Positions 37,170 to 48,903 of a stretch of 64,000 bases of DNA are shown here, piece after piece. The notes under the pieces are model-generated. The model worked only from the letters and a program-made list of their open reading frames with translations, was not told the DNA's origin and did not search any database. Source of the stretch: Leucogyrophana mollusca (lineage: Eukaryota > Basidiomycota > Agaricomycetes > Boletales); assembly GCA_021014945.1 (NCBI GenBank), contig MU266481.1:1-64000 (forward strand), written 5' to 3'. The first letter of the stretch is position 1. Every line of letters starts with the position of its first letter. A program made the position numbers and the translations under genes.

Positions 37170-38607
37170 CTAGGCAAGAATCTCTTTCAGGATATCAATC
37201 ACCCTTTCAACTTCACCAACAGTGTTATAATGCACAAAAGAGATCCGAACAACACCGTCATCCACATCAAGCTTCGGGCTCAAGTTGTCAATGAGGGTGT
37301 AAGCGTAGAAGTGCCCATAGCGGATGCCGATCTGTGTATAACCATTAGATCAGCCAGGATAGATAATGTGAGTTTCTACAAGCGAAACTTACCCCGCCTT
37401 TATTGTCGAATATGCCGACAATATCCTTGCTCTTGATTGCATTCTGACCGACGACGACAAAGCTTATGGTCGGTACTCTGCTAAGCTCTACTTTGCTCTG
37501 GCCGACTACTCGAACTCCCCTTTCTACCTGTTTTGCGTCAGTGAGAAACGTGAGGAGGGATTTGACGAGCGTCTGTTCATGTAATGCGATGGCGTTGAAA
37601 GACGCCTCCAGGTCATTTGCCGGGGTCAGGGATTGCAGGTACGGCAGAACTCCAGTTGCACCGTAAACCAATTCGTATCCTGGACCGCCAGGTTGCACTT
37701 TGTAGGGTTTGGAATCCACCTTGAGGAAATGGTGGGCAATGGAAGTGAGAGACGACTGGAGGGTCGAGGAACGTATATAGAAAGCTGCATTGTGAGCGCC
37801 ATATATCTGGCATATTAAGATTAACTACAGAAGGAGAAGGGGAGTGATTTTTCCAATACCTTATAGAGCGCGAATACGCAGAAGTCAATATCCCAGCCTC
37901 GAACGTCAATCCGTCGGTGAGGCGCATACGCGACACAGTCAACAGATACTTCAACTTTCCTCGCGCCTAGCTCCTTTGCGCGATTCCTGAGAGCCTTCAC
38001 GACCTCTTTCACTGGAACGATAGATCCTAATATATTGGAGCACGCGCTGATCGCAGCGATCCTGGTCTTGGAAGTGACCAAGGGAAGAAGCTCATCGATC
38101 TTATAACCGACAGAGTATGGGTTCTCGGAAGAAGTAGGTGTGGGGCGCCAGTATTTAAGGACAGCACCTCGACGAGCTGCGAGCCTCTTCCAAGGCCCGT
38201 TATTTGCTGATGGCAAATAAGAATGCAATACGTTTGTGCGCGATAGGAAATCTACCTTCATGCTCTTCCGTGATGATAAATTCATCCCCAGCTTGGATAT
38301 CGTTTTCCAAAGCTCTAGCCAAGTTCTCAAAGAGCATAGTGGAACTCGGTCCAAACCCCACCTCATCAACGGATCCTGCATTGAAGAGCGCAGCGGCCGA
38401 TGCTGCGCCCTCAGCAACACGCTGGTTGCTCTGGACGCCGATCGAATAATCGGCGCCGAGTTGCACATTGGTATTGGACAAATAGTCCGTGATACGATCG
38501 ATCACCCCCTGGACGGCTTGAGATCCTCCAGCGTTATCTCCATAGATGTAGCCAGACTTAAGGGCGGGGAAGCTGGTGCGAACTTTGTCGATATCAAGTG
38601 TAGCCAT
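37170..38607 (-). CDS. Class V PLP-dependent aminotransferase, cysteine-desulfurase-like
   Basis: Fold-type I PLP enzyme of aminotransferase class V, resembling SufS/Csd cysteine desulfurases. Four exons, 424 aa: 38607-38256, 38206-37860, 37806-37393 and 37331-37170. The N-terminus is MATLDIDKVRTSFPALKSGY, then IYGDNAGGSQ, which matches the DNA(A/G)G substrate and PLP region. Other landmarks are FGPSSTMLFENLARAL, ISACSNILGSIVPV and SVDCVAYAPHRRIDVRGWDI. The PLP lysine is the K of ALYK, directly before the intron, followed by IYGAHNAAF. The C-terminal domain ends with GIRYGHFYAYTLI and GVVRISFVHYNT. The paralogue type is the cytosolic csd-like group rather than mitochondrial Nfs1, so the exact reaction is uncertain. 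It is divergent from the UBR7-like gene and shares its 630-bp promoter. Confidence 0.88.
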
Positions 38608-39237
38608 AGATGAGACGATGCAGGGAAGAAGTACAAGATGGCGTGCCTATTTATCTTTATCCGAAGACGCACGAGAGGGCTGAAGGTCAAAGTAACTCGT
38701 GACCAAGCCCGAACCCGAGACTAAAGCTTTGTCAGTTGATCAATTATTTATGCGACTACCTATCGAAGTTAAGCTGTTGAACTTTGCCCAGTCAAACGGG
38801 ACAAAACGGTCCGAGATAACGAGTCTTGTGGGGTATTTTGACAATGTCGGGGAGTCGGGGAGTCGGGGAGTCGTGTATCGTGGTTTTTGTCGCTAAAGGG
38901 TGGCAAAGGTACTTCGGTGTGTCTGGAGAGAAAACATAAGACATGTGCACGAGTGGTATATTGGTTATTTGTGATTGTGCAACCCCCACAGCGTCGTAGC
39001 AAATGGCAAGAACCAGACTGAGTGCGGCAAAAGCCGCACCTCTGTGGCCAAATAATCTACAAGGCGGGTCACCGCCACCCCGCCATCCCGCCCCATGATA
39101 GTTCCCACGCCTCCCACATTCGACCTGGCTCGTGCGCTTTCTTCAAGTTGGACTCCCCCCCAAAGTCCTGTTTGATCCCCGGGTGGACCCGCAGTTCTCT
39201 AGCGCCATTTCACAACAGTGTCACAGACATTTTGAAG
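38608..39237. promoter_or_regulatory. Shared divergent promoter with an 8-bp tandem repeat
   Basis: The 630 bp lie between two divergent ATGs. At 38846-38873 the unit gtcgggga occurs three times in a row plus a partial fourth. No coding block is seen on either strand. The repeat sits about 240 bp from one ATG and 365 bp from the other. Confidence 0.5.
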
Positions 39238-40863
39238 ATGCCAACTTCCAGTTCGATAGCGGAAATCCTTGCGTCACAGGACCAGCTCGTTCAAGAGGCA
39301 GCCCTGGCGCTTCCGCATGAGTTTTCTCGATGCACATACCCCCTTGGTGCACTCAGACAAGCCGTTTATCTATGTTTGACTTGCGCGGCTCCCCGCGGAA
39401 TATGCTCCTCATGTTCCATTGCGTGTCATACGGACCACGAGCAGATCGAGCTTTTCCCAAAGCGTAACTTTCGATGTGACTGTCCCACATCAGCTGTGCC
39501 ACACGCATGCACGTTGCACAAGGAACTTGAAGATGAAAACTCGAGCAACTCATACGGGCAGAACTTCCGCAGCATCTTCTGTCGCTGTGGAAGACCTTAT
39601 GACGCGAAGACAGAAAGGGAAACAATGATCCAGTGTCTTGCATGTGAGGTATGGTTTCGTCTTTATCAAAATAGAGGCACTGAATCTGGCTAAATTTTGA
39701 CAGGACTGGTTTCACGAATCGTGTTTGAATCTTCGTGAACGACCGCCTTCAAGAGAAACATCCCCGGAGATTCCTAATATCGACGCCAGGGATAACAGCT
39801 CAGGAGCTCACCGTCACGCCCAGGACACGGTGGATGATGCCCACTCCGATGCATCTTCCTCCGGACTACCGCCTCCCTTGATCTATGCCGATGATTACGA
39901 ATCTTTGGTTTGTGCCTCGTGCGTAGGTTCTATCGATATTTTGCGACAGTATGCCGGAACGAAAGGTACCATAATGGTCGTTCGTGACCGAGCCGAAGCG
40001 CCTTGGCGGGTCCTTGATGGCGACTCGCCTGTCACTAGTGATACTAAATCCGCACTGGACGTCGACGACTCATCGGCGGCGGCGGGCTTTAAACGCAGCC
40101 GCTCGTCTTCGACATCCCACACCGATGCGCCCGACGCAAAGAAACCTCGCGCCTCACCATCCCTGTCCTCGCCGTGCCTCGCCCCTCCTTTGGTTGCTGT
40201 GGCACAAGCTGTCCTTAGCGCTCGAAAGCTACGTGCCGCAGAGTCCAATGTGGCAGGCTCCCTTGGAGAAGGTGACGTTTTTCTTACAGAAGGATGGCGA
40301 CAGCGATGGTGCCGATGCAACCGTGTATGTCGGAGTTCCTTTCTTGTCAGATATCTTCACAAACTTTGCTGCAGTGTCTACTATCGCTTACAAAGTACCC
40401 CTATCTCCTTGAAGAAGAAGAGACTTATGAACCGCCGGAAGACCCTGACTCCGGTGCGTATTTGCATCAATGATTAACTCGGTAAACACGTGTATATCTT
40501 GTGATCAGCGTGGTCAATCTTGCTTAATCTACGATTGTGAAGCTTCCTTCCTAACTCCACACGCTGACCCGACTTCCGCAGGGCTTTCCCTGGAAGAGCT
40601 TGGTTTGCGTGCCCTTCAACATCTCCCTCGCGAGCGCGCGATTGACGGTATTCGAGCCTTTAATGACATGCGGTACGTTGCGGCGCTCGGCTGCCCACTG
40701 GTGTATTCATGCATGCTCAATGGTTTCGGCGCGTGCGATCACTTTACGCAGGGATGACTTAATGGCATATCTTCGTCCTTTTGCGCAAGAAGGAAAAGTT
40801 GTGGGCGAATCAGATGTCACGGCATTTTTTGAGGCGCTGAAGGAGGGCAAGAGACCATCATAG
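39238..40863 (+). CDS. UBR-box and PHD-type zinc-finger protein, UBR7/Mlo2-like
   Basis: Putative ubiquitin ligase or N-recognin of the UBR7 (fission yeast Mlo2) family. Five exons, 437 aa: 39238-39648, 39704-40324, 40375-40453, 40582-40672 and 40752-40863. The UBR box begins CTYPLGALRQAVYLCLTC and continues GICSSCSIACHTDHEQIELF then FRCDC. A PHD-like finger follows (FCRCGRPYD, MIQCLACEDWFHESCLNL, split by intron 1) and closes with LVCASCV. The middle is acidic and Ser-rich with a likely nuclear signal (AKKPR). The C-terminus has the family block WRQRWCRCNR then KYPYLLEEEETYEPPEDPDS and the helical DDLMAYLRPFAQEGKVV. UBR7 homologues act on chromatin in animals; here the role is inferred from family only. 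Confidence 0.9.
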
Positions 40864-42731
40864 TTTCTCCTCGTGGTACGCCTTGAAAGCTGTAAATCTT
40901 GTCACCGGAGATCTCCTTCGTAGGGTTAGAGAAAGGGACACTGGGCCCGAACTCATTGTAAGTCTTACTGCGCTTACCTTATCTCTTGATCTTTTCAACC
41001 TGCCGCGCAAGTCTGTAACCCTGCGGTTTGTTGAAGGCTTCGCCTGTTTGGAGAAGGCCCGGCTGGACCGAACTTATTCTTGAGTAGTTTTGCCTGCGTC
41101 AGCTGCATTTTGAATTTCAACTGACAATCAGCAGTCTGTCGCAGTTGACCTTACTGGCGTGCTCACCGCGAGCGAGGTTTCAGCGTGTTCTGGCATCTTC
41201 TCGCATTTGATTATCTCGTTGCGCTTCTATCCTCGGCCTGAAGGAAACTTAATGACCTCTAGAAGTCGATGACGTCTCGTCCCTTTGCGGTCTATCATCT
41301 ATCACCGATCATCTCCTCCGCCTGAAACATGGGTGTCTACCCGACAGGTCGGTCAACGCTGGTGATGCTCCACGGGTTTCACTTTTCAAGGTGGACCTCA
41401 ACCATCGATTGCGCTCGTACTTCTATCTCAATACGCCCCCTGCGGCCTCTGAGTCGGCTATCAAATAATCCTGGATCATCCCGTAGTGGCGGGGTCTACA
41501 TTATTGCGCACTCACATCCAAATTCTGGCTTCTTGATGGTTAGTTTTCACTTACGAGACTTCTAAGCACCGGAGACATGGAATCTCCTCCGCCTTCGCCG
41601 CTAAATGGTAAGGTTCTTTCGATGGGCCTCCTATTGGCTTGTCTCTTGACAGAATGACCAGGCGGAACCGAGTAATGAACTCAACTTTGCCTGCGTCCTC
41701 TGACACAACAGGTTTGTCTCTGAGATCTCCGTCTTTGTGGCATTACTCCGTTCGGCATTATGGAGTAACCTCTTCAGGCGCTGTGCATCCCCATTTCGTC
41801 CACAACCCACCCGGCATTTTTGCCCCTCGCATGCATACAAGCTTACAGAGCACACGCAGGTGTACTACCCGGACCTTGGTCAATTGGCAATGCGGACGTC
41901 TGTGATTGCGTTGCCAGGCTTCAAGCTTCCCCTTAACCACGACTGTTTTCTATATCACTGCAATGAATCCATGCTCATGTGAATGCTCCAGCTCCACCGA
42001 TGGCAGTTGACCCGTTGATATGGTCAGGCACACCCTCCGTGTCCTTTGTTCCCTTGGAGGTTGAACGGCCCCTGGCTATCTTAAACCTTCACTAGGACAG
42101 CCGTTCCCACAGGATCTATCAGGCTCGTATGGAAATTGCGCACCGGCGCTCAAATTCCCGCGGACCGCGCCCCCACAAGGGAGGATAGAGTGAGTCGCAT
42201 GTAGTTACCCTGTTTGCCTACATCGAGGTAAGCGGATTTCATATGGTGCTTTGAGCCAAGGTTATATTGTTTGCATTTGCTCTGACTTGGGAGTAGAGCA
42301 AGTCCCATGACAAGGGTGCTTTGATGTGAAGTAAAAATCCTCCCACTGCACCAATTCAGGTGTCAGTGGTGCGTAGTCCAACCCGCTAACGACAATACTC
42401 CAAGACCAGGTGGATTGACGTCCTTGCATTTCCCCCCAGACTATGGTAAGGGTCCCGATCCCCTAATTAGGCGACCCGGTAAATCATTTTGTTACCGGGC
42501 CAGGCAGGACCTGGAGGATGGTAATTGGTAGTACCAGCAACATATCCCTCTACTCGGCATTGCTGTCCTCGAGCTTGTCGGTACAGCATGATCTACATAT
42601 AAAGGGAGCCGCGAGCACAAACCAAGCATTGTGCGCTGCCCTTTGCCGGACGCTTACACCTCTTTAGTGATCAGTGACAACCGGCGCTCTATGTGCTGCC
42701 CACAACGCATTCTAGCATCAGCAAGCTTCTC
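40864..42731. other. Intergenic, about 1.9 kb, gene-poor
   Basis: I see no conserved protein block on either strand, only short frames with stops. A small hairpin (cccggtaa, 9-nt loop, ttaccggg) lies at 42475-42499. The segment could contain an unannotated long noncoding transcript or decayed sequence, but nothing supports either. Confidence 0.45.
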
Positions 42732-43994
42732 ATGCCCATTTCTGCTGAAGAGGCGAATGTCGTATCTGTTGCCTTTGAAGGAGCTCTGTATGGCGAGTAA
42801 TGGACTGCCCAAAATGGCATTTCGGGCATATCTAACTCACAGACAATTCAAAGGCTTCTCCGCACTTATGGCTGTGTACGCTTTTCGCGAAGCTCGGCCC
42901 AGGTTTCGCGGGCAGTGGTTTTTTACGATCATATCAACTTTTCTGCTTCTGTCAAGTACAGCGGTAAGTGTTATCATCTTCGGCACCACGTGGAGAATTT
43001 GCTTATGCTACCCAGCATCTAGTGTTGAACGTTGTTGGTGGGATGCTCGGGGTCCGTTCGAGGGGCCGGTCTGATCTACCGCACGCGATTATGGCCCGTA
43101 TATCGGTCGCGAAATATGCGTTATATGTTACTCAGACGGGACTCGCAGATAGCTATCTCGTAAGCACACTAAACGGCAACCATTCTCGCATCTCACACGT
43201 ACCCGACAGGTCTGGCGCACCTATGTTGTCCCAGGGACTAAGGCTCGCTATGCTGCGGCAGTGCTCTGGGCGTGTGCCGTTGGTGAGAACATGTCATTAT
43301 TGATCTCGACATCCACCCGACGCTGATGTTGTAAAAGTAGCCGTAGGGGCCACTGCCATCTCTCTGTTTTCTGGTTCAGGGGGAGAAGAAGTGTTCGATA
43401 CATCAGCTTTCCGATGGATCGCCGCTTTTTATGGCTTGACCCTAGCCACGCATTTCACGGGGACAGGTATGATGTGAAACGTCTCGTTCTACCGAGCCTT
43501 GGTGTCTTACCTCACCCCGATATCTTCTAGTTATTCTGGTCTCCCATATCGCGCATCATGTCGTCCAAGCTAAATGTATACTGGGGCATCGTGGGGGTCC
43601 TTACTTTTATATTATGAGAGTCCTTGTCGAAGCACACATGGTGTACAGCTGCGTGGTCCTGCCCGCATTTGTATGTTTTCTCTGTAAAATTTTACCCTTC
43701 TACATCATTGCGGACTTAGTGAGCATTTCTTATATTTCACTGGGGGCTTCTTGTTGACTTGTGTTGCAGGCTGTTCCTTTGGTCTCCATTGTCCATTTCA
43801 TGACAATAATCCGGCGACGTTCTGCCCAGTCACACACGATCTCTGAACGCCATAGCACGCCAATATCATTCGAAGCTCGAGACCGGTCCAGTACGAGTAA
43901 ATATAGATGGACCGACTACTGCGAAGAGGTGGGTACCTCAGAGCTAGATATATCCACATACACCTACGCATTACCGACGGACAATATGATATAA
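42732..43994 (+). CDS. Seven-helix membrane protein, Agaricomycete GPCR-like family
   Basis: Seven exons give 309 aa in phase: 42732-42792, 42854-42963, 43016-43159, 43210-43282, 43338-43466, 43531-43718 and 43770-43994. The start is MPISAEEANVVSVAFEGALY. Seven hydrophobic segments are visible: ALYGFSALMAVYAF, WFFTIISTFLLLSSTAHLVL, YALYVTQTGLADSYLV, YAAAVLWACAVVAVGATAI, AAFYGLTLATHFTGTVILV, VYSCVVLPAFVCFLCKILPF and LAVPLVSIVHFMTII. The tail is cytosolic-like, charged and Tyr-rich. Many Agaricomycete genomes have large families of this layout without known ligand. The first intron appears to be GC-AG (see separate entry). It differs from the DUF6533 pair by lacking the YDHLxTF and EVEFIW block. 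Confidence 0.8.
42793..42853 (+). other. Probable GC-AG intron
   Basis: The exon ends ..CTGTATG and the intron begins gcgagt, with a branch-like ctaac 22 nt before the end and the acceptor caaag. Splicing here gives ALYGFSALMAV, which suits the first helix. A GT alternative (gtatgg with acceptor cacag) puts the acceptor only a few bases after the branch site and breaks the motif. Confidence 0.65.
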
Positions 43995-44711
43995 ACTATT
44001 TCGTTGAGTAACTAACGGGAACGTGTTTGCACCTTTATGTGCACACACAAAAATACCACGCTTTAAAGCCGGCCCCTCCATGCTTGTTTCATGAGTGGGC
44101 CCGATGCCATCATCCGAAGTTCAGATATAATTCTTACCGTGAATGTGAACGTGAAATTACGACCGCGTTGCTGATCTTCTTTCATCCGTTATTCCATGCC
44201 AAACGGAGGAGCGGCCATATAGCCCACCGATACTAAGCGTCCTTGGCTATTGTTATGACTTCACGAATTGGACAGTAAGGATAGAAGTTGGACTACGCAA
44301 TATTGACAAGTGAAAACGACGGGCAACTTTCAGGCGCGTGGGACAAATCGAGAATTGCATTTCTCGAACAACATATTCGTGATCAATAGTCAAGCTAGCT
44401 GTAGCGGGTATTACAGGGGGAGGGTCCGCGGCGTCGTACATAGTACAACATTAGAAGGGCAACAAGCAAGAAGAATAAGACTTAGTAAGTGCTAATACAC
44501 TATGCACAAGCGATCTCCGATATCCCAGCGAGGGTTGCGGAAATGGGCTGGTTTGAGAAGTCATGCAACAAAAATAACGCATGAGTAACTCGAACTCGTC
44601 ACAGGCTCTCTAAGAAAGCCTGAGATAGAAGTGCTACCTCGACTAGGGAAGAAGAGACCGTGGTCAACTGCGGGTTCAGGGTTGCGATGATTAACACTCA
44701 CGAACCACATC
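43995..44711. other. Intergenic between convergent genes
   Basis: About 720 bp between two gene 3' ends. It contains AT-rich and low-complexity DNA and short frames on both strands, with no recognised coding block. Confidence 0.5.
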
Positions 44712-46562
44712 CTACAACATGGCCTGTACCTGATCGATACTGGCGACTGCATTCCCAGTGTAAACAGGCATCGATGCATGATAGTCTTTCCACGCCTCGT
44801 CAGAGACTATGGGTGCCGAAACATAATCTTCTATGCCTAAGGCGTCCAAGTATGCGTCAAGGTGGGGTATTGCCGCGGACACGGCTTCGTCTTCGCGGAC
44901 ACGTTGGAGGATACGAGTCAATCCAGCTTGTTCCGAGTACCAAGCGGGATCACGGCGAATGACCGCACACTCGTAGATGTCGAGAATGGGCTTAGGGAGC
45001 CCGGATTGCAGGCCAGCCGAATAAGCGAGCGCGTGACCCATAGCTTCGATGGCGAGCTCCGCCTGCGGTAAAATGAGGGAATTGAAAGAGGCGCTACGAT
45101 GGCCTCCACGGAGTTGTGAGAGTAGCTCGATGTTCTCCTCGAGAATTGATGTGGCATGTTGAGCGAGAAGAGATTCACTAGCGTCAGGCAACGGAATCTG
45201 ATAACGCCGCAGTAACAGCTCGGAGAACAATCGGATGCACAGCGTGAGGATGTCTCCTTCAGCAATTATGACACCTTTTCCGTCATTCTAAGCAAGGGTT
45301 GTAAGTGGGACATTCATTAAAGACACGTACACCAGGCACTTGCCTCGATTCGAGCCATATAATTGTGCTCAAAAGTGCCTTGCGCTCCGCAGCGTTCGGC
45401 AACTTCAGGAACACATCGCTGGAAGTGGCGACAAGCGGTAGTCTTCACAATGACCGCGAGACCGTGTCGGACACGGTGGTCTAGAGATTTATCCGCACTT
45501 TGCTTGGCGGCGACGGCGTACCAGTTGCTCAGCACATGTCCGACGGCGGTTGCATGTGCGATGGGCCACTGCTGGGTACGGAACGACAATATAGGGATCG
45601 GCTCAGTGCCTTTCCCAAGAACAGAACGATGCATGGAATACCGCCCTGCGATGAACGCCGCGGCCTTAATGGAGGATATCCATGGGGCAGTGACTGCGAT
45701 CGTGCCAAGGGGTATACGCCATACCTCATCCCACCAGGCCTCAAGCGGAGAAGCGGGGATAGAGTAGTCGCTTAGGTTAGAAGATACGAGAGCAGTGTGG
45801 GGGACATGGACGTGGTTGAAGCTTGTGATAGAGAAGTCAAGTGGCGATGTTCCAGGGCGAGGGCCAAGGCGAATTGACCCTACACCTTGATACATCTCTT
45901 GCTCGTTGCAGACGGGTACAATGAAGAAGCGCGGGCCGCGGTCTTCACCATCGACCATAAGTCTGGCCATGACTAGAGCCACTTTCGGAACGCCGAAAGC
46001 AGGAGTTGAAGCAGGCATGAATCTGCGAAGAGGAAGTCATTGAAGGAACAAATACAACAGCTGGAGGACGTACTTGCATGCCTCTTCACGAGGAGTGTTG
46101 ATGACGAACCCGCCCGGGGTCTTCGTAGCAGTTGTTTCAATGTTAAATGCGTCGAGACCATGACCTCGTTCTGTAAGAAGATATATTCCGACGGTGTCGA
46201 AACGCAAAAGGCGATTGACCAAAGGTCTGAGGTCCGGTCGTTTGTGGAGATGTCGGGAAAGTGTTCCAATTGTTAAACCAACGTGGGCAGCAAGAATCGT
46301 AAACATTGCTGTGTCCAAAGACATGATGGGATCCGTCATCATGGCCCAATACTTCGGAGAGCAGAATTGAACATCAGAAGCCGTGAGATCTAAGTTTTAG
46401 AACAATGAACCCGTGCCCCACATCACAAGAAGGAACAAGGGGCGTACTGTATGTCTGCATGACCAGCCTGGCCCTTCGGTAAGAGAGAGTAACACGCTCA
46501 TCGGTAGTGAGGAATTCGACTCTAGTAGAGAAGAGGGGGTTATGGGGGAGGTTGTGAGCCAT
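44712..46562 (-). CDS. Acyl-CoA oxidase (peroxisomal beta-oxidation)
   Basis: FAD enzyme of the acyl-CoA dehydrogenase/oxidase fold, first step of peroxisomal beta-oxidation. Four exons, 561 aa: 46562-46448, 46389-46074, 46022-45344 and 45287-44712. The N-terminal helix region is NPLFSTRVEFLTTDERVTL, then LTASDVQFCSPKYWAMM. The middle has HGLDAFNIETTATKTPGGFV, close to the TERGHGxD and FAD-contact region of the family, and GSIRLGPRPGTSPLDF. The ACOX C-terminal part includes FEHNYMARIE, NDGKGVIIAEGD and LCIRLFSELLLRR. It is shorter than yeast Pox1 (about 750 aa). No clear PTS1 tripeptide is seen; the protein ends VQAML. The last intron uses a GC donor. The catalytic Glu position was not assigned with confidence. 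Confidence 0.85.
45288..45343 (-). other. GC-AG intron in acyl-CoA oxidase
   Basis: On the minus strand, exon 3 ends ATCGAG and the intron starts gcaagt and ends cttag, 56 nt. This keeps phase 0 and joins MARIE to NDGKGVIIAEGD. The nearby GT alternatives (gtgtac and gtacgt) shift the frame. Confidence 0.8.
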
Positions 46563-48903
46563 GTCGACGTGAAGGTCAGGAAGAATTGAGGAGTCCTCTG
46601 AATATCCTCAGGCTTTTTATAGAGGTGTCGATCATGATCAAGATGAGGATGGGTGGGTCCTAACCATTCAAAGCAGATCCGTTGAGCCCAGGAAACGTGG
46701 ACCCAAGCCAACCGTTCTGTCAAATGATATCAATACCGTCACAGCCGAACTACCGGATTGAGAATCAAAGGATAACATCGTAGGAAATGATCTTTGTGTG
46801 TAACATGAGGATAGGAAGAGACTAAGTGCCAGGAACCAGGATACACACAGATTTAGGACCATGAGGGCAAGATTCTTCCGATAGGAAGCAATTTGGTCGA
46901 TCTCGAAGAAAAAGCGGTATAAGTCATTACGACTTTCTTTGAGGCGCCGGTGCGCAGCCGCTATGAAAAGAGTAAGGTACGTGGAAAGGTGAATTCATGC
47001 AAGTGAGAAAATTCAATCTACCACTCACGGAAGGATGGACCCGTGAAATACAACCGCAAGAGAATGCTTGGGAACCTCGTGCCACTAAGATCGGCGACAG
47101 GAACTCAGCTACACGCACGACTGAAAAACACGATTCTCAGGCTGCGAATCCTCACAACATTATCCGGTGGACATAGATTTTACCAACGCCAACAATGCGG
47201 TTAAAAGTAGAGTCTGACAGCAATGTGTTTTGTCGTCAAACAGCCGCATAACGCGGGAAACCCACAAAATCGGTGCTCGGGGTCAGATCAAGTAGAGATT
47301 TGGGAGTGCCGGTGTCTTTGCTCCCCCTACTCAACGATGACTAAGCAGCTTGTGGCGCGGGACCTTCTGCTCCTTCCTTCCAACCGTCTCAAGTCTCTCA
47401 TGCGCAACTTGCCGCTCGTCGCTTATCCCTCCTCATCTCGTCTCCCCGGAAAACAAAGATCCGTGTGTACTACCGCAAAATAGTCTTTTAATTCCGCCTT
47501 TTGTGTATGATCATACGGTCCGCTCCTGGACCGACATATTTTCCTAAAGGTCCTTGAACAGGTTCTCGTAAATACTGTCTATCACAGCTCTACCTTGTTC
47601 AAGAGTGGATTGTCTCTGGCTTTGCTCCAACACAACACTTCTCGGTCCGTGCTCCCTGTCAAGCGCAGGAGCGCTATGCTGAAATTGGCATTCGCGACGT
47701 ACGGCCTTGTCGAATTTGATGTGGCAGACTGGCTGTGTCGCGCTACTCCCCGGAATAATTGCGCTAATACCGGAGGAGATGACGTTGAAAGTCGGTATGT
47801 TTCGGTCTGGATGTCTTGCTTATCAAGTTCGGACTGTTTCGGGTGTATGATCGGGTCCATCATGTTGCACTATCTTGCACCTGCCAGAGGCTCTTTAACG
47901 CTGCTATACTCAGAGCGGTATTGCCCTCATCTTCCATACCTTCCTAGTGCTAACCAGCATCAGCAAAAGAAAGGAAGATCCAAGCGGGTGATTTGATTTA
48001 ATATGCTTCATGACAAAGCGAGCATTGCCTTCATTTCGGTGAGTTCAAGCTATCCTCGACTCAACCCGCGATCCTTGCACCTCAGATCATTCTTGTGATG
48101 TGACGGTGTTACGGTCCATTGCAGATTAGCCCATGAGCCTCTGTCACGAGGCCAAGCATCGAGCGCAACTCATCAGGCAGTCGCTGACCCCGACCTCTTG
48201 GCCTCGTTTTGTCATGTCCGAGGACAAGGGTTCTGAGCACCCCGTTCAGCGACTTGCCTTGTATGTTAATCGGCAAATCATATCTGCTTCTAGAGCAACT
48301 TGCATTAGGGCGCAGATCCTCTCCTTTGCGATTCGGAGCGTCCGGCGCAATGATATCCGTCCGCCAGTTGTAGCAAGTGTCCTCGCCCTCTTTTTAGGAT
48401 AAATTTACAGTGGGTGTGTTACCTGTCCGTGACCTAACGCTACGAGTAAAAGATTCGGCTGTCGACGAGCGAGAAGGAAGATAAGTTCGGGCACCGTTTC
48501 GTTTCTGGATATCCATTTCGTACGAGAGTTTGGTATGATCGTGATCTTATCTTCTTGTGATCGTGTACGAAAACGAGTGAACCACTTACCCTACGGCCTG
48601 AACAAACGCCGAAAGGTGGAGAGCTGGGATTTGAGCCTAAAGGGTGAAGTAACGTGTTCGTGTCACCTAATAATAATATTTCGGGCACCGATCTGGTTGA
48701 TCGAACACGTTTAGACGTGTTTACCTACAACTTTCCACTACTACACAGCCCATACCGGATGGAGAGCGTTCGGCTCAATCCGTGCCATCAAGCGTGCCCG
48801 AAGAGAAGTTCTGTCTATGAGAACCAATATCCTAAAGAACGCGCCATGAATAAACCTGGTGTTCAAGTTCTTTCCCCCCTCTTCCTTTGACGCAGATTCA
48901 GCA
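46563..48903. other. Intergenic, about 2.3 kb, gene-poor
   Basis: Short frames near 47223-47483, 47595-47996 and 48133-48402 have no recognised domain and no convincing splice links. They could be exons of a lineage-specific gene or remnants. The right end should hold the promoter of the transporter at 48904. No repeat or RNA gene is seen. Confidence 0.4.
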
